Assembly (NCBI GenBank): GCA_963783835.1
Contig: CAWAOX010000011.1
Location: forward strand, 1 to 64,000
Origin: CAIQPS01 sp963783835
GTDB taxonomy: Bacteria > Actinomycetota > Thermoleophilia > RBG-16-64-13
Length of the DNA stretch: 64,000 nucleotides
Direction: 5' to 3'
The position numbers and the translations under genes are program-made. Under the pieces are notes generated by a model, which saw only the letters and a list, made by a program, of their open reading frames with translations, ran no database searches and was not told where the DNA came from. Shown here in pieces: positions 43,326-52,176 of the stretch (its first letter is position 1; every line of letters begins with the position of its first letter).

Positions 43326-45308
43326 ATGGGGGAAGTCTCTGCTCTAGCCGTAGTAATCTTCATCGTAATAGTCGGGCTTGTCCTTTTCGTATCCTTCTAC
43401 ACAGCCCGGCGGTCTCGCTCCGCCAGCGGATACTACGCAGCGGGTGGACGGATCCACTGGGGGGTCAACGGCATCGCCTTCGCCGGGGACTACCTATCGG
43501 CGGCGTCCTTCCTCGGCATCTGCGGGCTGATCGCCACTGCCGGCTACGACGGCTTCCTCTACTCGATCGGCTACCTGGCCGGCTGGGTCGTAGCCCTTTT
43601 CATCGTTGCCGAGCCCATGCGGCGACTCGGACGCTACACCTTCACCGACGCGCTGGACGCGAAGTTCAACAAGCGCAAAGTCAAGCTCTTCGCTGCTCTT
43701 GCGACCCTTATCGTCTCCATCTTCTACCTCATCCCGCAGATGGTAGGGGCCGGTGTGCTCATCGAGCCGCTGCTCGGCTTCCCGTACTGGGTAGGGGTAG
43801 TCCTGGTGGGCGTCATCGTCATAACGATCGTCGCTACAGCGGGCATGACGTCGACCACGTACGTGCAGTTCATCAAGGGCTCCCTCCTGATCGTCTTCGC
43901 TCTCGTGATCGTGATCGCCCTCCTCGTGCGTGGTCTTTCGACCGCCCCCGATCAGGGAGGCAAAGTCCCGTTCTATGAGTACAAGACGATCACCGCGACC
44001 CAGACGAACGGCGTGATAACGCCTACCGACCCCGCCTACACTGTGGCCGGCACGCACGACGTACAGGCGAAAGACAAGGTCACCACCTTCGTTCAACTCC
44101 AGCATGAGGGCGTCGCCACCTGGTGGAAGGCCACCGCCGCCGCGGATGCCGTGACCCTGCACGAGACCCAGGAGGTCGTCGTTCAGGAAGACGGCGCCAA
44201 GTACATCAACGGCGCGCCGGCGTCCGACGACAACCAGTTGCGGCTGGTAGGGAACATGAGCCGCATCGAAGGGGAAACGGAGGCCAACACCGGGGCTCTG
44301 AGTCCTTTCAGCTACCTGGCCAAGATCGGGGCGCCTGATAGCACGGTCGGTCTTTGGAAGAAAGCCGCCTGGACGGAAGCCGGTCAATCGATCTCGGTGT
44401 ACTACGAGTCCCCCGTCCCGGGAGACAGGGTGACGCGGCCCGGCCTGAGCTTCAAAGTGGAGGGGTCCTGGGTCGACCGGCTCGATTTCGTCTCTCTGAT
44501 GATCGCGCTGTTCTTGGGTACCGCGGCCCTGCCGCATATCCTCATCCGTTACTACACCGTTCCCAGCCAGAGGGCGGCGCGGAAGTCGACCGTGGTGGCC
44601 ATCGCCGCCATCGGCTTCTTCTACGTTCTGACGCTCTTCCTCGGATTGGGGGCGATGACCAACGCCACCATCAACGTGCTTGACAACAACATGTCGGCAC
44701 CGCTGCTGGCGAAGTCGTTCGGGACCTTCCTCTTCGCGATGATCTCCGCCATCGCGTTTGCCACCGTGCTGGGTACGGTGAGCGGGCTCATCATCGCCGC
44801 CTCAGGTGCGGTCGCACATGACCTCATGGACCGCTTCGGAGGCCTTATCAAGACCGAGCGCCAGAAGGTCGTGGCCGGTCGCGTAAGCGCCTTCGTGGTC
44901 GGCGGCATCGCGATCCTCCTGGGACTCGCGTTCCAGGGAATCAACGTGTCGTTCCTGGTAGGTCTCGCCTTCGCCGTCGCGGCCTCGGCCAACCTGCCCT
45001 GCATCATCATGATGCTGTTCTGGAAGCGAACGACCTCCACGGGGATGGTCGCCTCGATCATCGTGGGCATCGTCGTCTCGGTCGGTATCATCGTGTTCTC
45101 GCCCACCGCATGGGAACTGTACGGGTTGAACCCCGCCGATGCGCCGATCCCGCTCAAGAACCCGGGCATCATCTCCATCCCGCTGAGCTTCCTCGCCATC
45201 TATCTGGTGTCGAAGATGACAAAGCCGGACATGATGGAGGAGCACCGCGCAAGTGCCCCGAAGGTCACGGCACCGGAGCAGATCGCGGGAACCGTGCCGG
45301 CGGAATAG
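43326..45308 (+). CDS. Sodium/solute symporter, ActP (cation:acetate) family with extra loop domain
   Basis: 660 residues, about 110 longer than E. coli ActP. Thirteen or so transmembrane helices of the SSS fold; conserved blocks are GGRIHWGVNGIAFAGDYLSAASFLGICG, YTFTDALDAKF, GTAALPHILIRYYTV and GTVSGLIIAASGAVAHDL. Between TM6 and TM7 (about residues 205-380) lies a large hydrophilic domain rich in Thr/Gln/Asp, with two similar strands-like halves, not seen in ActP of enterics; it would face the outside. Likely imports acetate or other short carboxylates with Na+ or H+. The rho-independent terminator follows at 45332. Confidence 0.9.
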   Translation: MGEVSALAVVIFIVIVGLVLFVSFYTARRSRSASGYYAAGGRIHWGVNGIAFAGDYLSAASFLGICGLIATAGYDGFLYSIGYLAGWVVALFIVAEPMRRLGRYTFTDALDAKFNKRKVKLFAALATLIVSIFYLIPQMVGAGVLIEPLLGFPYWVGVVLVGVIVITIVATAGMTSTTYVQFIKGSLLIVFALVIVIALLVRGLSTAPDQGGKVPFYEYKTITATQTNGVITPTDPAYTVAGTHDVQAKDKVTTFVQLQHEGVATWWKATAAADAVTLHETQEVVVQEDGAKYINGAPASDDNQLRLVGNMSRIEGETEANTGALSPFSYLAKIGAPDSTVGLWKKAAWTEAGQSISVYYESPVPGDRVTRPGLSFKVEGSWVDRLDFVSLMIALFLGTAALPHILIRYYTVPSQRAARKSTVVAIAAIGFFYVLTLFLGLGAMTNATINVLDNNMSAPLLAKSFGTFLFAMISAIAFATVLGTVSGLIIAASGAVAHDLMDRFGGLIKTERQKVVAGRVSAFVVGGIAILLGLAFQGINVSFLVGLAFAVAASANLPCIIMMLFWKRTTSTGMVASIIVGIVVSVGIIVFSPTAWELYGLNPADAPIPLKNPGIISIPLSFLAIYLVSKMTKPDMMEEHRASAPKVTAPEQIAGTVPAE

Positions 45309-45331
45309 CACCCGCCGCTGTCGCAGACAAG

Positions 45332-45374
45332 AAAAGCCGCCGGATGCGATCCCGCATCCGGCGGCTTTTCTCTT
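45332..45374. terminator. Strong bidirectional terminator
   Basis: A perfect 17-base-pair stem (45332-45348 with 45353-45369) around a four-base loop, flanked by AAAA and TTTTC on both strands. It separates the convergent symporter and SatP genes. Confidence 0.95.
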
Positions 45375-45399
45375 TTCCCGCGATTGTCTGGTCCTGCCG

Positions 45400-46455
45400 C
45401 TAGAACACGTCCTTCGCGCGCAACGGGTAACCCGTGTATCCCGCCGTGGCGTAGTACACCGCCCGGTCGAAGAAGCGGCCGAGTTCCCGGTTCAGGTCCA
45501 CCGCCCGCTGTAAGTCCATCGCCGACTCCCACACGCCGTGCGTCCGGGCCGACATCCAGATCTCGCGCTTGAGCAGGAGAATGGCACTGACCAGTTCGGG
45601 CAACGGCAAGCCCTGGGCCGCGCGAGTGGTGCCCAGCTTGTAGAAAAAGGTGCCGATATCGGATTCGCTCGGCTTTCCGGTGAAGTACTCCTCGACCTGA
45701 GTCAATGCGAACTCACTGGCCGTGACCAACTCTTCATCGCTGACCACTCCGTATGAGGGGGTCTGCGGACTGACCCGGAGGGCGTCCAGCCACATAGTGG
45801 CGATCTCTTCCCCGAAGTCCTGGACGAAACCCGTGGGCAGTTGGCTGACCGGCCCGAGGGGAAGGAGCACGCGCTTGTAGGTCTCGTTGAGGATCTGGGC
45901 CATGGCTGCATACACCGCGGCGAGCCCGACAAAGATCCCCTCATATCCGGCGATCTTGCCCACCGTGGCCCCGGCGCCAAAATCACGAGCGGCGAGCAGG
46001 AAGAACAGGATGGTGAGCGAACCGAACACCACCTGCAGGGCCCGGTTCAACTTGAGCGTCCCGACGAACATATAGGCGGTGAAGACGCCCCAGGCCACGA
46101 AGAACCACGCCAGGGCGGTCTCACTGGTAGCGGTGGCGGCGCTGGCCCCCTCGAATATCGTGGGGAAGAGCCAGATACCGGCCAGAGTGAGCCAGAAGAA
46201 ACCGTAGGACGTGAACGCGAGCGTCCCGAACGTGTTGTTCTTCCTCCACTCCATCACGCCCGCGATGATCTGCGCCATCCCCCCGTAGAAGATGCCCATG
46301 GCGAGGATCATGGCGTTGAGTTCGAAGAACCCGGCGTTGTGAAGGTTGAGAAGGACAGTGGTAAGGCCGAACCCCATGAGCCCCAGAGGGGCAGGGTTCG
46401 CGTTCGTGTCCAGTAGTTTGGTGACTGTATCGGTGGAGGCGAATGGATTAGCCAT
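45400..46455 (-). CDS. SatP/GPR1-FUN34-YaaH acetate transporter fused to an RsbRD-like domain
   Basis: 351 residues. Residues about 1-200 are a six-helix succinate-acetate permease: signature NPAPLGLMGFGLTTVLLNLHNAGF, GIFYGGMAQIIAGVMEW, FTSYGFFWLTL and GKIAGYEGIFVGLAAVYAAMAQILNE. Residues about 205-351 are a cytoplasmic helical domain (GFVQDFGEEIATMWLDALRVSPQ...DIGTFFYKLGTTRAAQGLPLPELVSAILLLKREIW...) that matches the N-terminal domain of RsbRD and some histidine kinases. SatP proteins normally end after the membrane part. It probably links uptake to stress or metabolic signalling. Confidence 0.85.
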   Translation of the reverse strand: MANPFASTDTVTKLLDTNANPAPLGLMGFGLTTVLLNLHNAGFFELNAMILAMGIFYGGMAQIIAGVMEWRKNNTFGTLAFTSYGFFWLTLAGIWLFPTIFEGASAATATSETALAWFFVAWGVFTAYMFVGTLKLNRALQVVFGSLTILFFLLAARDFGAGATVGKIAGYEGIFVGLAAVYAAMAQILNETYKRVLLPLGPVSQLPTGFVQDFGEEIATMWLDALRVSPQTPSYGVVSDEELVTASEFALTQVEEYFTGKPSESDIGTFFYKLGTTRAAQGLPLPELVSAILLLKREIWMSARTHGVWESAMDLQRAVDLNRELGRFFDRAVYYATAGYTGYPLRAKDVF

Positions 46456-46668
46456 CTTTCGTGTCTACTCTCCTTTGCTCAAGCGGGTCCGGAACACTGC
46501 TGCCGGCCGCTTCCGCTACCCCCCCTCAGGGTGCACGTCCGAGCAGCGCGACAATATACTTAGACAGACCGGGGTTGTCCACCTCTGCGCGGGATTCTTG
46601 TAGAATGTCCGCTGGTCTGGGTTCGACGCGAAGGAGCTTCTTGCTGGGCCGAGAGGACGCCGTCTCCT

Positions 46669-47460
46669 GTGAGTGAAACGATCCGCATAGACTTGCACTG
46701 CCACTCGTCGGCCAGCGACGGCGATCACTCGCCGGCGAATGTGGCGAGGCGGCTGGCCGACATCGGGGTCACGTGGGCCTCCCTGACCGACCACAACACG
46801 GTGGAAGGGCAGGATGAGTTCCGAGCGGCCCTGGGACGACACGGCATCGCCTATATCCCAGGGGTCGAGATCGACGCCCGGTCGCCGTTCGGAGTTCTTC
46901 ACGTGCTCGCGTACGGCATCGATCTGAATAACGCGCCCCTGCTGGCCGTACTGCGTACCGTACGAGAGCCGTGGCGGTCATCGGCCCGCCGTTGGCTCGA
47001 TAGGATCCGTTCCCCGCGTCGAGACTCCGAGTCGTTCGCGGCCCCCTGCGAACCGGCCGAAACGAACGGCGGACCGCAGGGCCCGCTGACCACACAGCGA
47101 GCCATCTGTCTTGTGCATGAGGCTGGAGGACTCACTTTCCTCGCCCATCCGCTCGAGAGTCTGCGAAGCTTCAAGAGGCTCGAGGAAGCCCTCGATCTCC
47201 TGCAGGCGGAGGGACTGGACGGACTCGAAGTTTTCCACAAGTCGTATCCTGAGGGCGTTCGGGCCGCGCTTCTGGCGCTGGCCGCGAGGCGGGGCCTCGT
47301 CCCTACAGGAGGCAGCGATTTTCATGGTCTGGCCCACTCCGACGGGGCAAGCCTCGGCGTCGACGTGCCCGTTGAAGAATGGGATCGCATGGTCAAGTAT
47401 CTAGGGAAACTGCGGGGGCCGGTGTCTTTGGCGGCCTCCGGAAGCAAGAAGACGAACTGA
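46669..47460 (+). CDS. PHP-domain phosphoesterase
   Basis: 263 residues; GTG start. Metal-dependent PHP fold: RIDLHCHSSASDGDHSPANVA (HxH), LTDHNTV, IPGVEIDAR, FLAHPLESL and TGGSDFHG. This subgroup (YciV-like) includes 5'-3' exonucleases acting on short RNAs and nucleoside 3',5'-bisphosphates. Middle residues 95-140 are a charged variable insert. It lies ten bases before the Cache-PAS-CBS gene and seems cotranscribed with it. Confidence 0.85.
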   Translation: MSETIRIDLHCHSSASDGDHSPANVARRLADIGVTWASLTDHNTVEGQDEFRAALGRHGIAYIPGVEIDARSPFGVLHVLAYGIDLNNAPLLAVLRTVREPWRSSARRWLDRIRSPRRDSESFAAPCEPAETNGGPQGPLTTQRAICLVHEAGGLTFLAHPLESLRSFKRLEEALDLLQAEGLDGLEVFHKSYPEGVRAALLALAARRGLVPTGGSDFHGLAHSDGASLGVDVPVEEWDRMVKYLGKLRGPVSLAASGSKKTN

Positions 47461-47469
47461 GGAGGGGGT

Positions 47470-50406
47470 TTGGATACCACGGAGCAATCAAGGAGCGACG
47501 CCTCGCGAGCAAGACGCAGTTTTATCCTGCGGGTCGTGCTGCCTGCCGTTTTGGCGGTGATCCTGTTCATCCTCGCGACGTTCCTCCTCTTGATCCCGGC
47601 CGTCGAGAGCCAGATGCTCGAGGGCAAGAAGGAGACGACACAGGAACTCACCCGGTCGGCCATCAGCATCATCGATGAGTACTACCGCGAAGAGGTAGCG
47701 GGGATCCGCACCCGAGAGCAGGCGCAGGCAGAGGCCAAGGTCCGGATCGAGCAACTCCGGTGGGGAGACGAGGGTAAGGACTACTTCTGGATAACCGACA
47801 TGCACCCCACCATGATCATGCATCCCTACCTGCCCGAACTGGACGGACAGGACCTGACCAACTACACGGACAAGGCCGGTAACGAATTGTTCGTGGAGAT
47901 GGTCGACGTTGTGCAGAAGGACGGATCCGGATACGTCGAGTACTACTGGCAGTACAAGGATGACCCCAGCCAAATCGTCCGCAAGCTCTCCTACGTCGAG
48001 GCCTTCAGTCCCTGGCAGTGGGTGGTCGGGACCGGCATCTACCTGGACGACGTGGACGCAGCGATCGCAAGCGTGCAGCGCAACCTGATCTATGTCTCCC
48101 TGGGGATCGCCATTCTTGTCGCCTTACTCCTGCTCTACAGCGGACGCCAGAGCCTCAAGATCGAGAGAAGAAGGGCGGCCGCCGAGAAGGGCCTCCACGA
48201 GTCCAACGAGAAGTACCGGGCGCTTGTAGAGGCTGCTACCGAGGGTCTTCTCATGGCGTTGGGCGGGAAGGCGACATACGCCAACGCGCCCCTACTCGAT
48301 ATGCTTGGCTACACGGCGGACGAACTCACCGACGTCGACGTGAGTGACCTGTTCGTTCCTGAAGAGACCGACGAGAAGCCGATCGCGCTTCTAACGAGCG
48401 GCGCTCAAGAGGGAGTGCCGGAGAACTTCGAGGCCACCCTGAAGACGAAAGACGGCCGGCCGCTCGACGTGCTCGTCGCTACGACGCCCATCTCGCTCGG
48501 CGGTAGGAACGGATTCATCCTCATGGTGCGAAGCCTGACCGCCCAGAAGGCCCTCGAGGCCGCCGACAGCGGCCAACCGTTCAAGACGATGTCCGACGCC
48601 CTCAGCCTGGGCGTCTTCCGCAGCACCTGGGGCCGTAAGACCGCCCTCATGGAGGTCAATCCTGCCATGCGCTCCATACTCGGCCTCCCCGTGACCGCCA
48701 ATATGACGGGTGCCGACTGGCTGGACAGGATCATCGAACCCGAGCAGCGAAGCGCCCTGGTCGCCACTCTGGGCAGAGACAAGGCGGTGCAGAACTACCA
48801 CTTGGGCCTCCGCCGCGAGGATGGTGGGCGGGCCGACGTCTCGCTGTTCGCGGTGCTGGTCGAGCGACAGGACGGCCAGCCGGCCTACGTTGACGGCATC
48901 CTCGAGGACATATCCAGGCAGCGGAAGAGCGAGGAGGAGCGGGAGGCGCTGATAGCCCAACTTCAGACGTCGCTCTTCTTCCTGCGCGAGCCTCTCACTC
49001 AGGCGGTTACCCCCGCCCTCTCCGTCGACATGAACGAGACGGTGGGACGGACCGCGGTGCTGATGAAGAAGAACCGGACGACGGCCTCATTTGTGACTGG
49101 CCCCGACGGAACCCTCATGGGTATCGCCACGGATCATGACTTCCGCGAGCGCGTCGTGAGCGAAGGTCTCGACCCGCAGAGCCCGGTGCGCGCCATCATG
49201 AGCGCTCCCGTGGCTTCCATTGCGACCGACGCGCCCATCTATGAAGCACTCCAGCGGATGCAGGAGCGCGACGTCGACCACCTGGCCGTGCTCGACGCGT
49301 CGGGCAAGCTGCAGGGAGCCGTCCACCTTCGTGACCTCACCCGCTACCAGCAGTCCTCGTCGGTGATCATCACCGATTCGATTCGGCGGGGTCGCTCGGT
49401 CGGCGACATAGTGGAGGCTCACGACCGCCTGCCTGGGCTGGTCACGGCCGTCGTCGATTCTGGCGCCGACACGAGATATGTGAACAGGATCGTCTCAAAC
49501 GTCTCCGACGCGGTTGTGCAGAAGCTCATCGACATGGCGATCGAGAAACTCGGTCCGCCGCCGGTGCGGTTCGCCTTCCTGACCCTCGGGAGCGAAGGTC
49601 GTGAGGAGCAGACTCTCCTTACCGACCAGGACAACGCTCTTCTCTACGACGATCCCGAACCCGAGAAGTCCAAAGAGGTGGCCGACTACTTCCTCTCGAT
49701 GGGAACGCTGGTCTGCGATTGGCTCGACGAGGTCGGTTACGCCTACTGCGAAGGCGGCATCATGGCAAAGAACCCGCGGTGGAACCTGCCGCGGGCCCTT
49801 TGGCGCCAGCAGTTCTCGCACTGGATCCACAACGCCGATCCGCAGGAACTCCTGGAGCTCAACATGGCGTTCGACTTCCGCTGCGTAAACGGCGAGCAGC
49901 AGTTTGCGCGCGACCTCCGGGCCTGGGTATTCGACCAGATGGAGGACTACCCGCTCTTCTTCCTGCACTTCGCCCAGAACGCGCTGCTCTACAAACCTCC
50001 GATCACGTTGCTCGGGAATATCCAGACGACGTCTTCCGGTGACGGGACGAAGGCTCTCAACCTCAAAGAGGCGTTGATGCCTATCGTCAACTTCTCGCGG
50101 CTCTACGCTCTGCGCCACCGGATCGATTCGACCAACACCCTCGACCGGTTGACCGAGCTTCGCGATAGAGGCGTGCTCAGCCGGGAATCGTATGACCAGA
50201 TGTTCCCCGACTACGAAAGTCTCATGCGCATACGGCTCCGCCGGCAGGCGGTCGCTATCGAGGAGGGTGGCTCGCCCACCAACCTCATCACGCCGGAGGA
50301 ACTCACTTCGGCCGAAGAGGCGAGACTCAAGCGCCTGTTCTCGGTCTCTGCCGACCTCCGCAAGAAGATCAGCTACGACTTCCTGGGAGGCATCGCCGGA
50401 TTCTAG
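47470..50406 (+). CDS. Cache-PAS-PAS-CBS-CBS-DUF294 sensor nucleotidyltransferase
   Basis: 978 residues; TTG start with GGAGGGGG just upstream. Domains in order: TM (about 18-42), periplasmic single-Cache (46-205; GKDYFWITDMHPTMIMHPYLPELDGQDL is the ligand-site signature), TM (206-225), two PAS domains (about 245-365 and 375-500), a CBS pair (about 515-635), a DUF294 nucleotidyltransferase (about 650-800; FLTLGSEGREEQTLLTDQDNALLYDD has the Asp-x-Asp) and the DUF294_C helical domain (to 970). DUF294 is related to GlnD-type uridylyltransferases. It probably senses an organic acid outside the cell and modifies a protein or binds nucleotides inside. Neighbouring ActP, DUF485 and SatP point to acetate. 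Confidence 0.9.
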   Translation: MDTTEQSRSDASRARRSFILRVVLPAVLAVILFILATFLLLIPAVESQMLEGKKETTQELTRSAISIIDEYYREEVAGIRTREQAQAEAKVRIEQLRWGDEGKDYFWITDMHPTMIMHPYLPELDGQDLTNYTDKAGNELFVEMVDVVQKDGSGYVEYYWQYKDDPSQIVRKLSYVEAFSPWQWVVGTGIYLDDVDAAIASVQRNLIYVSLGIAILVALLLLYSGRQSLKIERRRAAAEKGLHESNEKYRALVEAATEGLLMALGGKATYANAPLLDMLGYTADELTDVDVSDLFVPEETDEKPIALLTSGAQEGVPENFEATLKTKDGRPLDVLVATTPISLGGRNGFILMVRSLTAQKALEAADSGQPFKTMSDALSLGVFRSTWGRKTALMEVNPAMRSILGLPVTANMTGADWLDRIIEPEQRSALVATLGRDKAVQNYHLGLRREDGGRADVSLFAVLVERQDGQPAYVDGILEDISRQRKSEEEREALIAQLQTSLFFLREPLTQAVTPALSVDMNETVGRTAVLMKKNRTTASFVTGPDGTLMGIATDHDFRERVVSEGLDPQSPVRAIMSAPVASIATDAPIYEALQRMQERDVDHLAVLDASGKLQGAVHLRDLTRYQQSSSVIITDSIRRGRSVGDIVEAHDRLPGLVTAVVDSGADTRYVNRIVSNVSDAVVQKLIDMAIEKLGPPPVRFAFLTLGSEGREEQTLLTDQDNALLYDDPEPEKSKEVADYFLSMGTLVCDWLDEVGYAYCEGGIMAKNPRWNLPRALWRQQFSHWIHNADPQELLELNMAFDFRCVNGEQQFARDLRAWVFDQMEDYPLFFLHFAQNALLYKPPITLLGNIQTTSSGDGTKALNLKEALMPIVNFSRLYALRHRIDSTNTLDRLTELRDRGVLSRESYDQMFPDYESLMRIRLRRQAVAIEEGGSPTNLITPEELTSAEEARLKRLFSVSADLRKKISYDFLGGIAGF

Positions 50407-50431
50407 GGACGGAATCTATCGACGGTTCTCC

Positions 50432-50467
50432 GAGCGGCCGGCGCCCAAGCGCCGGCCGCTCGCTTTT
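50432..50467 (+). terminator. Rho-independent terminator
   Basis: GAGCGGCCGGCGC pairs perfectly with GCGCCGGCCGCTC around CCAA, followed by GCTTTTGTT. It ends the PHP-DUF294 transcript 26 bases past the stop. Confidence 0.88.
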
Positions 50468-50536
50468 GTTGCGCCGTTCTCAGCCGCGAATGCCCGATCG
50501 CCCTACTGCGCCAAGGCTTAGCTGCTCAATTGCCTC

Positions 50537-51394
50537 TTAGCCGGCCTGCGCGCGAACGCGCCGCCTGGCCCGCCACACCACGCCCTTTCGCGGCGCGAAC
50601 AGGAAGGCGATGACAAAGATGCACGTGGCGATGAGCACCATCGAGCCGCTCGTTGAGACACCCAGGTAGTAGCTCGCGTACAGCCCACCCACTGCCGGGA
50701 TGACACCAAGCAGCGCCGACAGGGCCATCATGGTGGGAAGCCGGCGGGTGAGCAGATAGGCCGTCGCCGGAGGAGTGATGAGCATCGCGGCGACAAGAGC
50801 CACGCCGACCGTCTGCAGCGCCACCACGATGGTGACCGCAAGCATGAGGAACAACCCCGTGCGCAGGGCGTTTGTGTGTAGACCCAAGGTCTTGCCCAGG
50901 ATAGGGTCGAACGACACCACGAGCAGTTGCTTGTACAGCAGCGCAATCGCCACCAGCACGCCGAGGGCCAGCAGTCCGGTCAGCCAGAGATCGGCAGCAG
51001 TCACGCCGAGGACGTTGCCGAAAAGCACGTGGGTCAGGTCCACCGCGTACGTGTGCATCGTGCTGATGAGCACCACTCCCAGGGCCAGTGCGGCCGCGAA
51101 GAATATCCCGATAGCGGTGTCTTCCTTGATGGTGCCCGCCCGGGACACGTAGCTGATTCCCACGGCGACCAGTACCGCGGCGACCAACGCTCCTGCAATG
51201 AGGTTGACTCCCAGTAGGTACGCCACCGCGACTCCGGGCAGGATCGCGTGGGCCAGGGCGTCCCCGAGAAAGGCCATGGAACGGAGGACGATGTAGCAGC
51301 CGATGACCGCGCAGACGACGCCCACAATCACGGAAGCGATCAAAGCCTTCTGCATGAAGCCGAAGGTGAAGGGCTCGGTGAGCCAGGTGATCAC
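50537..51394 (-). CDS. Metal ABC transporter permease (ZnuB/MntB family)
   Basis: 285 residues from GTG 51394, overlapping the ATPase stop (GTGA). ABC-3 family inner-membrane subunit with eight to nine helices; IASVIVGVVCAVIGCYIVLRSMAFLGDALAHAILPGVAVAYLLG and TVGVALVAAMLITPPATAYLLTRRLP are signatures. Imports Zn2+ or Mn2+ with the next two gene products. Upstream residues of the open frame (MLRRNRQRSGGAA) belong to the ATPase gene region. Confidence 0.93.
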   Translation of the reverse strand: MITWLTEPFTFGFMQKALIASVIVGVVCAVIGCYIVLRSMAFLGDALAHAILPGVAVAYLLGVNLIAGALVAAVLVAVGISYVSRAGTIKEDTAIGIFFAAALALGVVLISTMHTYAVDLTHVLFGNVLGVTAADLWLTGLLALGVLVAIALLYKQLLVVSFDPILGKTLGLHTNALRTGLFLMLAVTIVVALQTVGVALVAAMLITPPATAYLLTRRLPTMMALSALLGVIPAVGGLYASYYLGVSTSGSMVLIATCIFVIAFLFAPRKGVVWRARRRVRAQAG

Positions 51395-52176
51395 CGCGGC
51401 TCCCCCCGACCGCTGTCGATTCCGCCGCAGCACTGATCGACGACGACCATCCTGCCGTCGACGACCACCATCTGCCCTCCGAAAGCTGCCTGCAGATTCC
51501 GTTCGGTGAACACTTCTGCCGGGCTTCCGGCGGCGATGAGGCGTCCGCTCAGGAGGACCACCTGGTCGAAGCGGTCGGCGGCCAGATCGAGATCATGAGT
51601 CGAGACCAGGACCGTCACGCCGAGTGGCCGCAGCCCCGCCAGCACATCGAGGGTCGCTTCGCGAGTCCCGAGGTCCACGCCGGTGAAGGGCTCGTCGAGG
51701 AGCAGCGCCTGCGGCTGCTGGGCCAACGCCCTCGCCAGGAAGACACGCTGTTGCTGGCCGCCGGAAAGCTCGCCGATGGAGCGGTGCCCGAGATCGCCGA
51801 TCCCCAACTGCTCCATCGACTCGTGGATGACCTGGCGGTCCGACCGCGAAAGGCGTCTGAGCCATCTGCCGGGACCGTAGCGACCCATCGCGACGACGTC
51901 GAAGACTGTGACGGGGAAGCGCCAATCGACTTCCTCGCGCTGGGGCACATACGCGATGTCCCGATGCTCGCCGAGAGGCGTGCCCCCGATGAGCATCTCG
52001 CCGGCCGCGAGGGGTAGCAGACCCACCATGGCCTTGAAGAGGGTCGATTTGCCGGCTCCGTTGGGACCGACGATGGCCACCTGTGCGGCCCGGTCGACGG
52101 AGAGCGACACCGAGTCGAGGGCCGGCCGGGTGCCGTAGAAGACCGTTACGTCGCGAAACTCGATGCGCTCGCTCAT
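51391..52176 (-). CDS. Metal ABC transporter ATP-binding protein
   Basis: 261 residues from ATG 52176, overlapping the binding-protein stop. Walker A GPNGAGKST, Q-loop YVPQREEVDWRFPVTVFDVV, signature LSGGQQQRVFLARAL, Walker B ALLLDEPFTGVD and switch His VSTHDLD. The C-terminal end has a Cys-Cys pair (DQCCGG) that may bind metal. ZnuC/MntA-type. Confidence 0.94.
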   Translation of the reverse strand: MSERIEFRDVTVFYGTRPALDSVSLSVDRAAQVAIVGPNGAGKSTLFKAMVGLLPLAAGEMLIGGTPLGEHRDIAYVPQREEVDWRFPVTVFDVVAMGRYGPGRWLRRLSRSDRQVIHESMEQLGIGDLGHRSIGELSGGQQQRVFLARALAQQPQALLLDEPFTGVDLGTREATLDVLAGLRPLGVTVLVSTHDLDLAADRFDQVVLLSGRLIAAGSPAEVFTERNLQAAFGGQMVVVDGRMVVVDQCCGGIDSGRGEPR

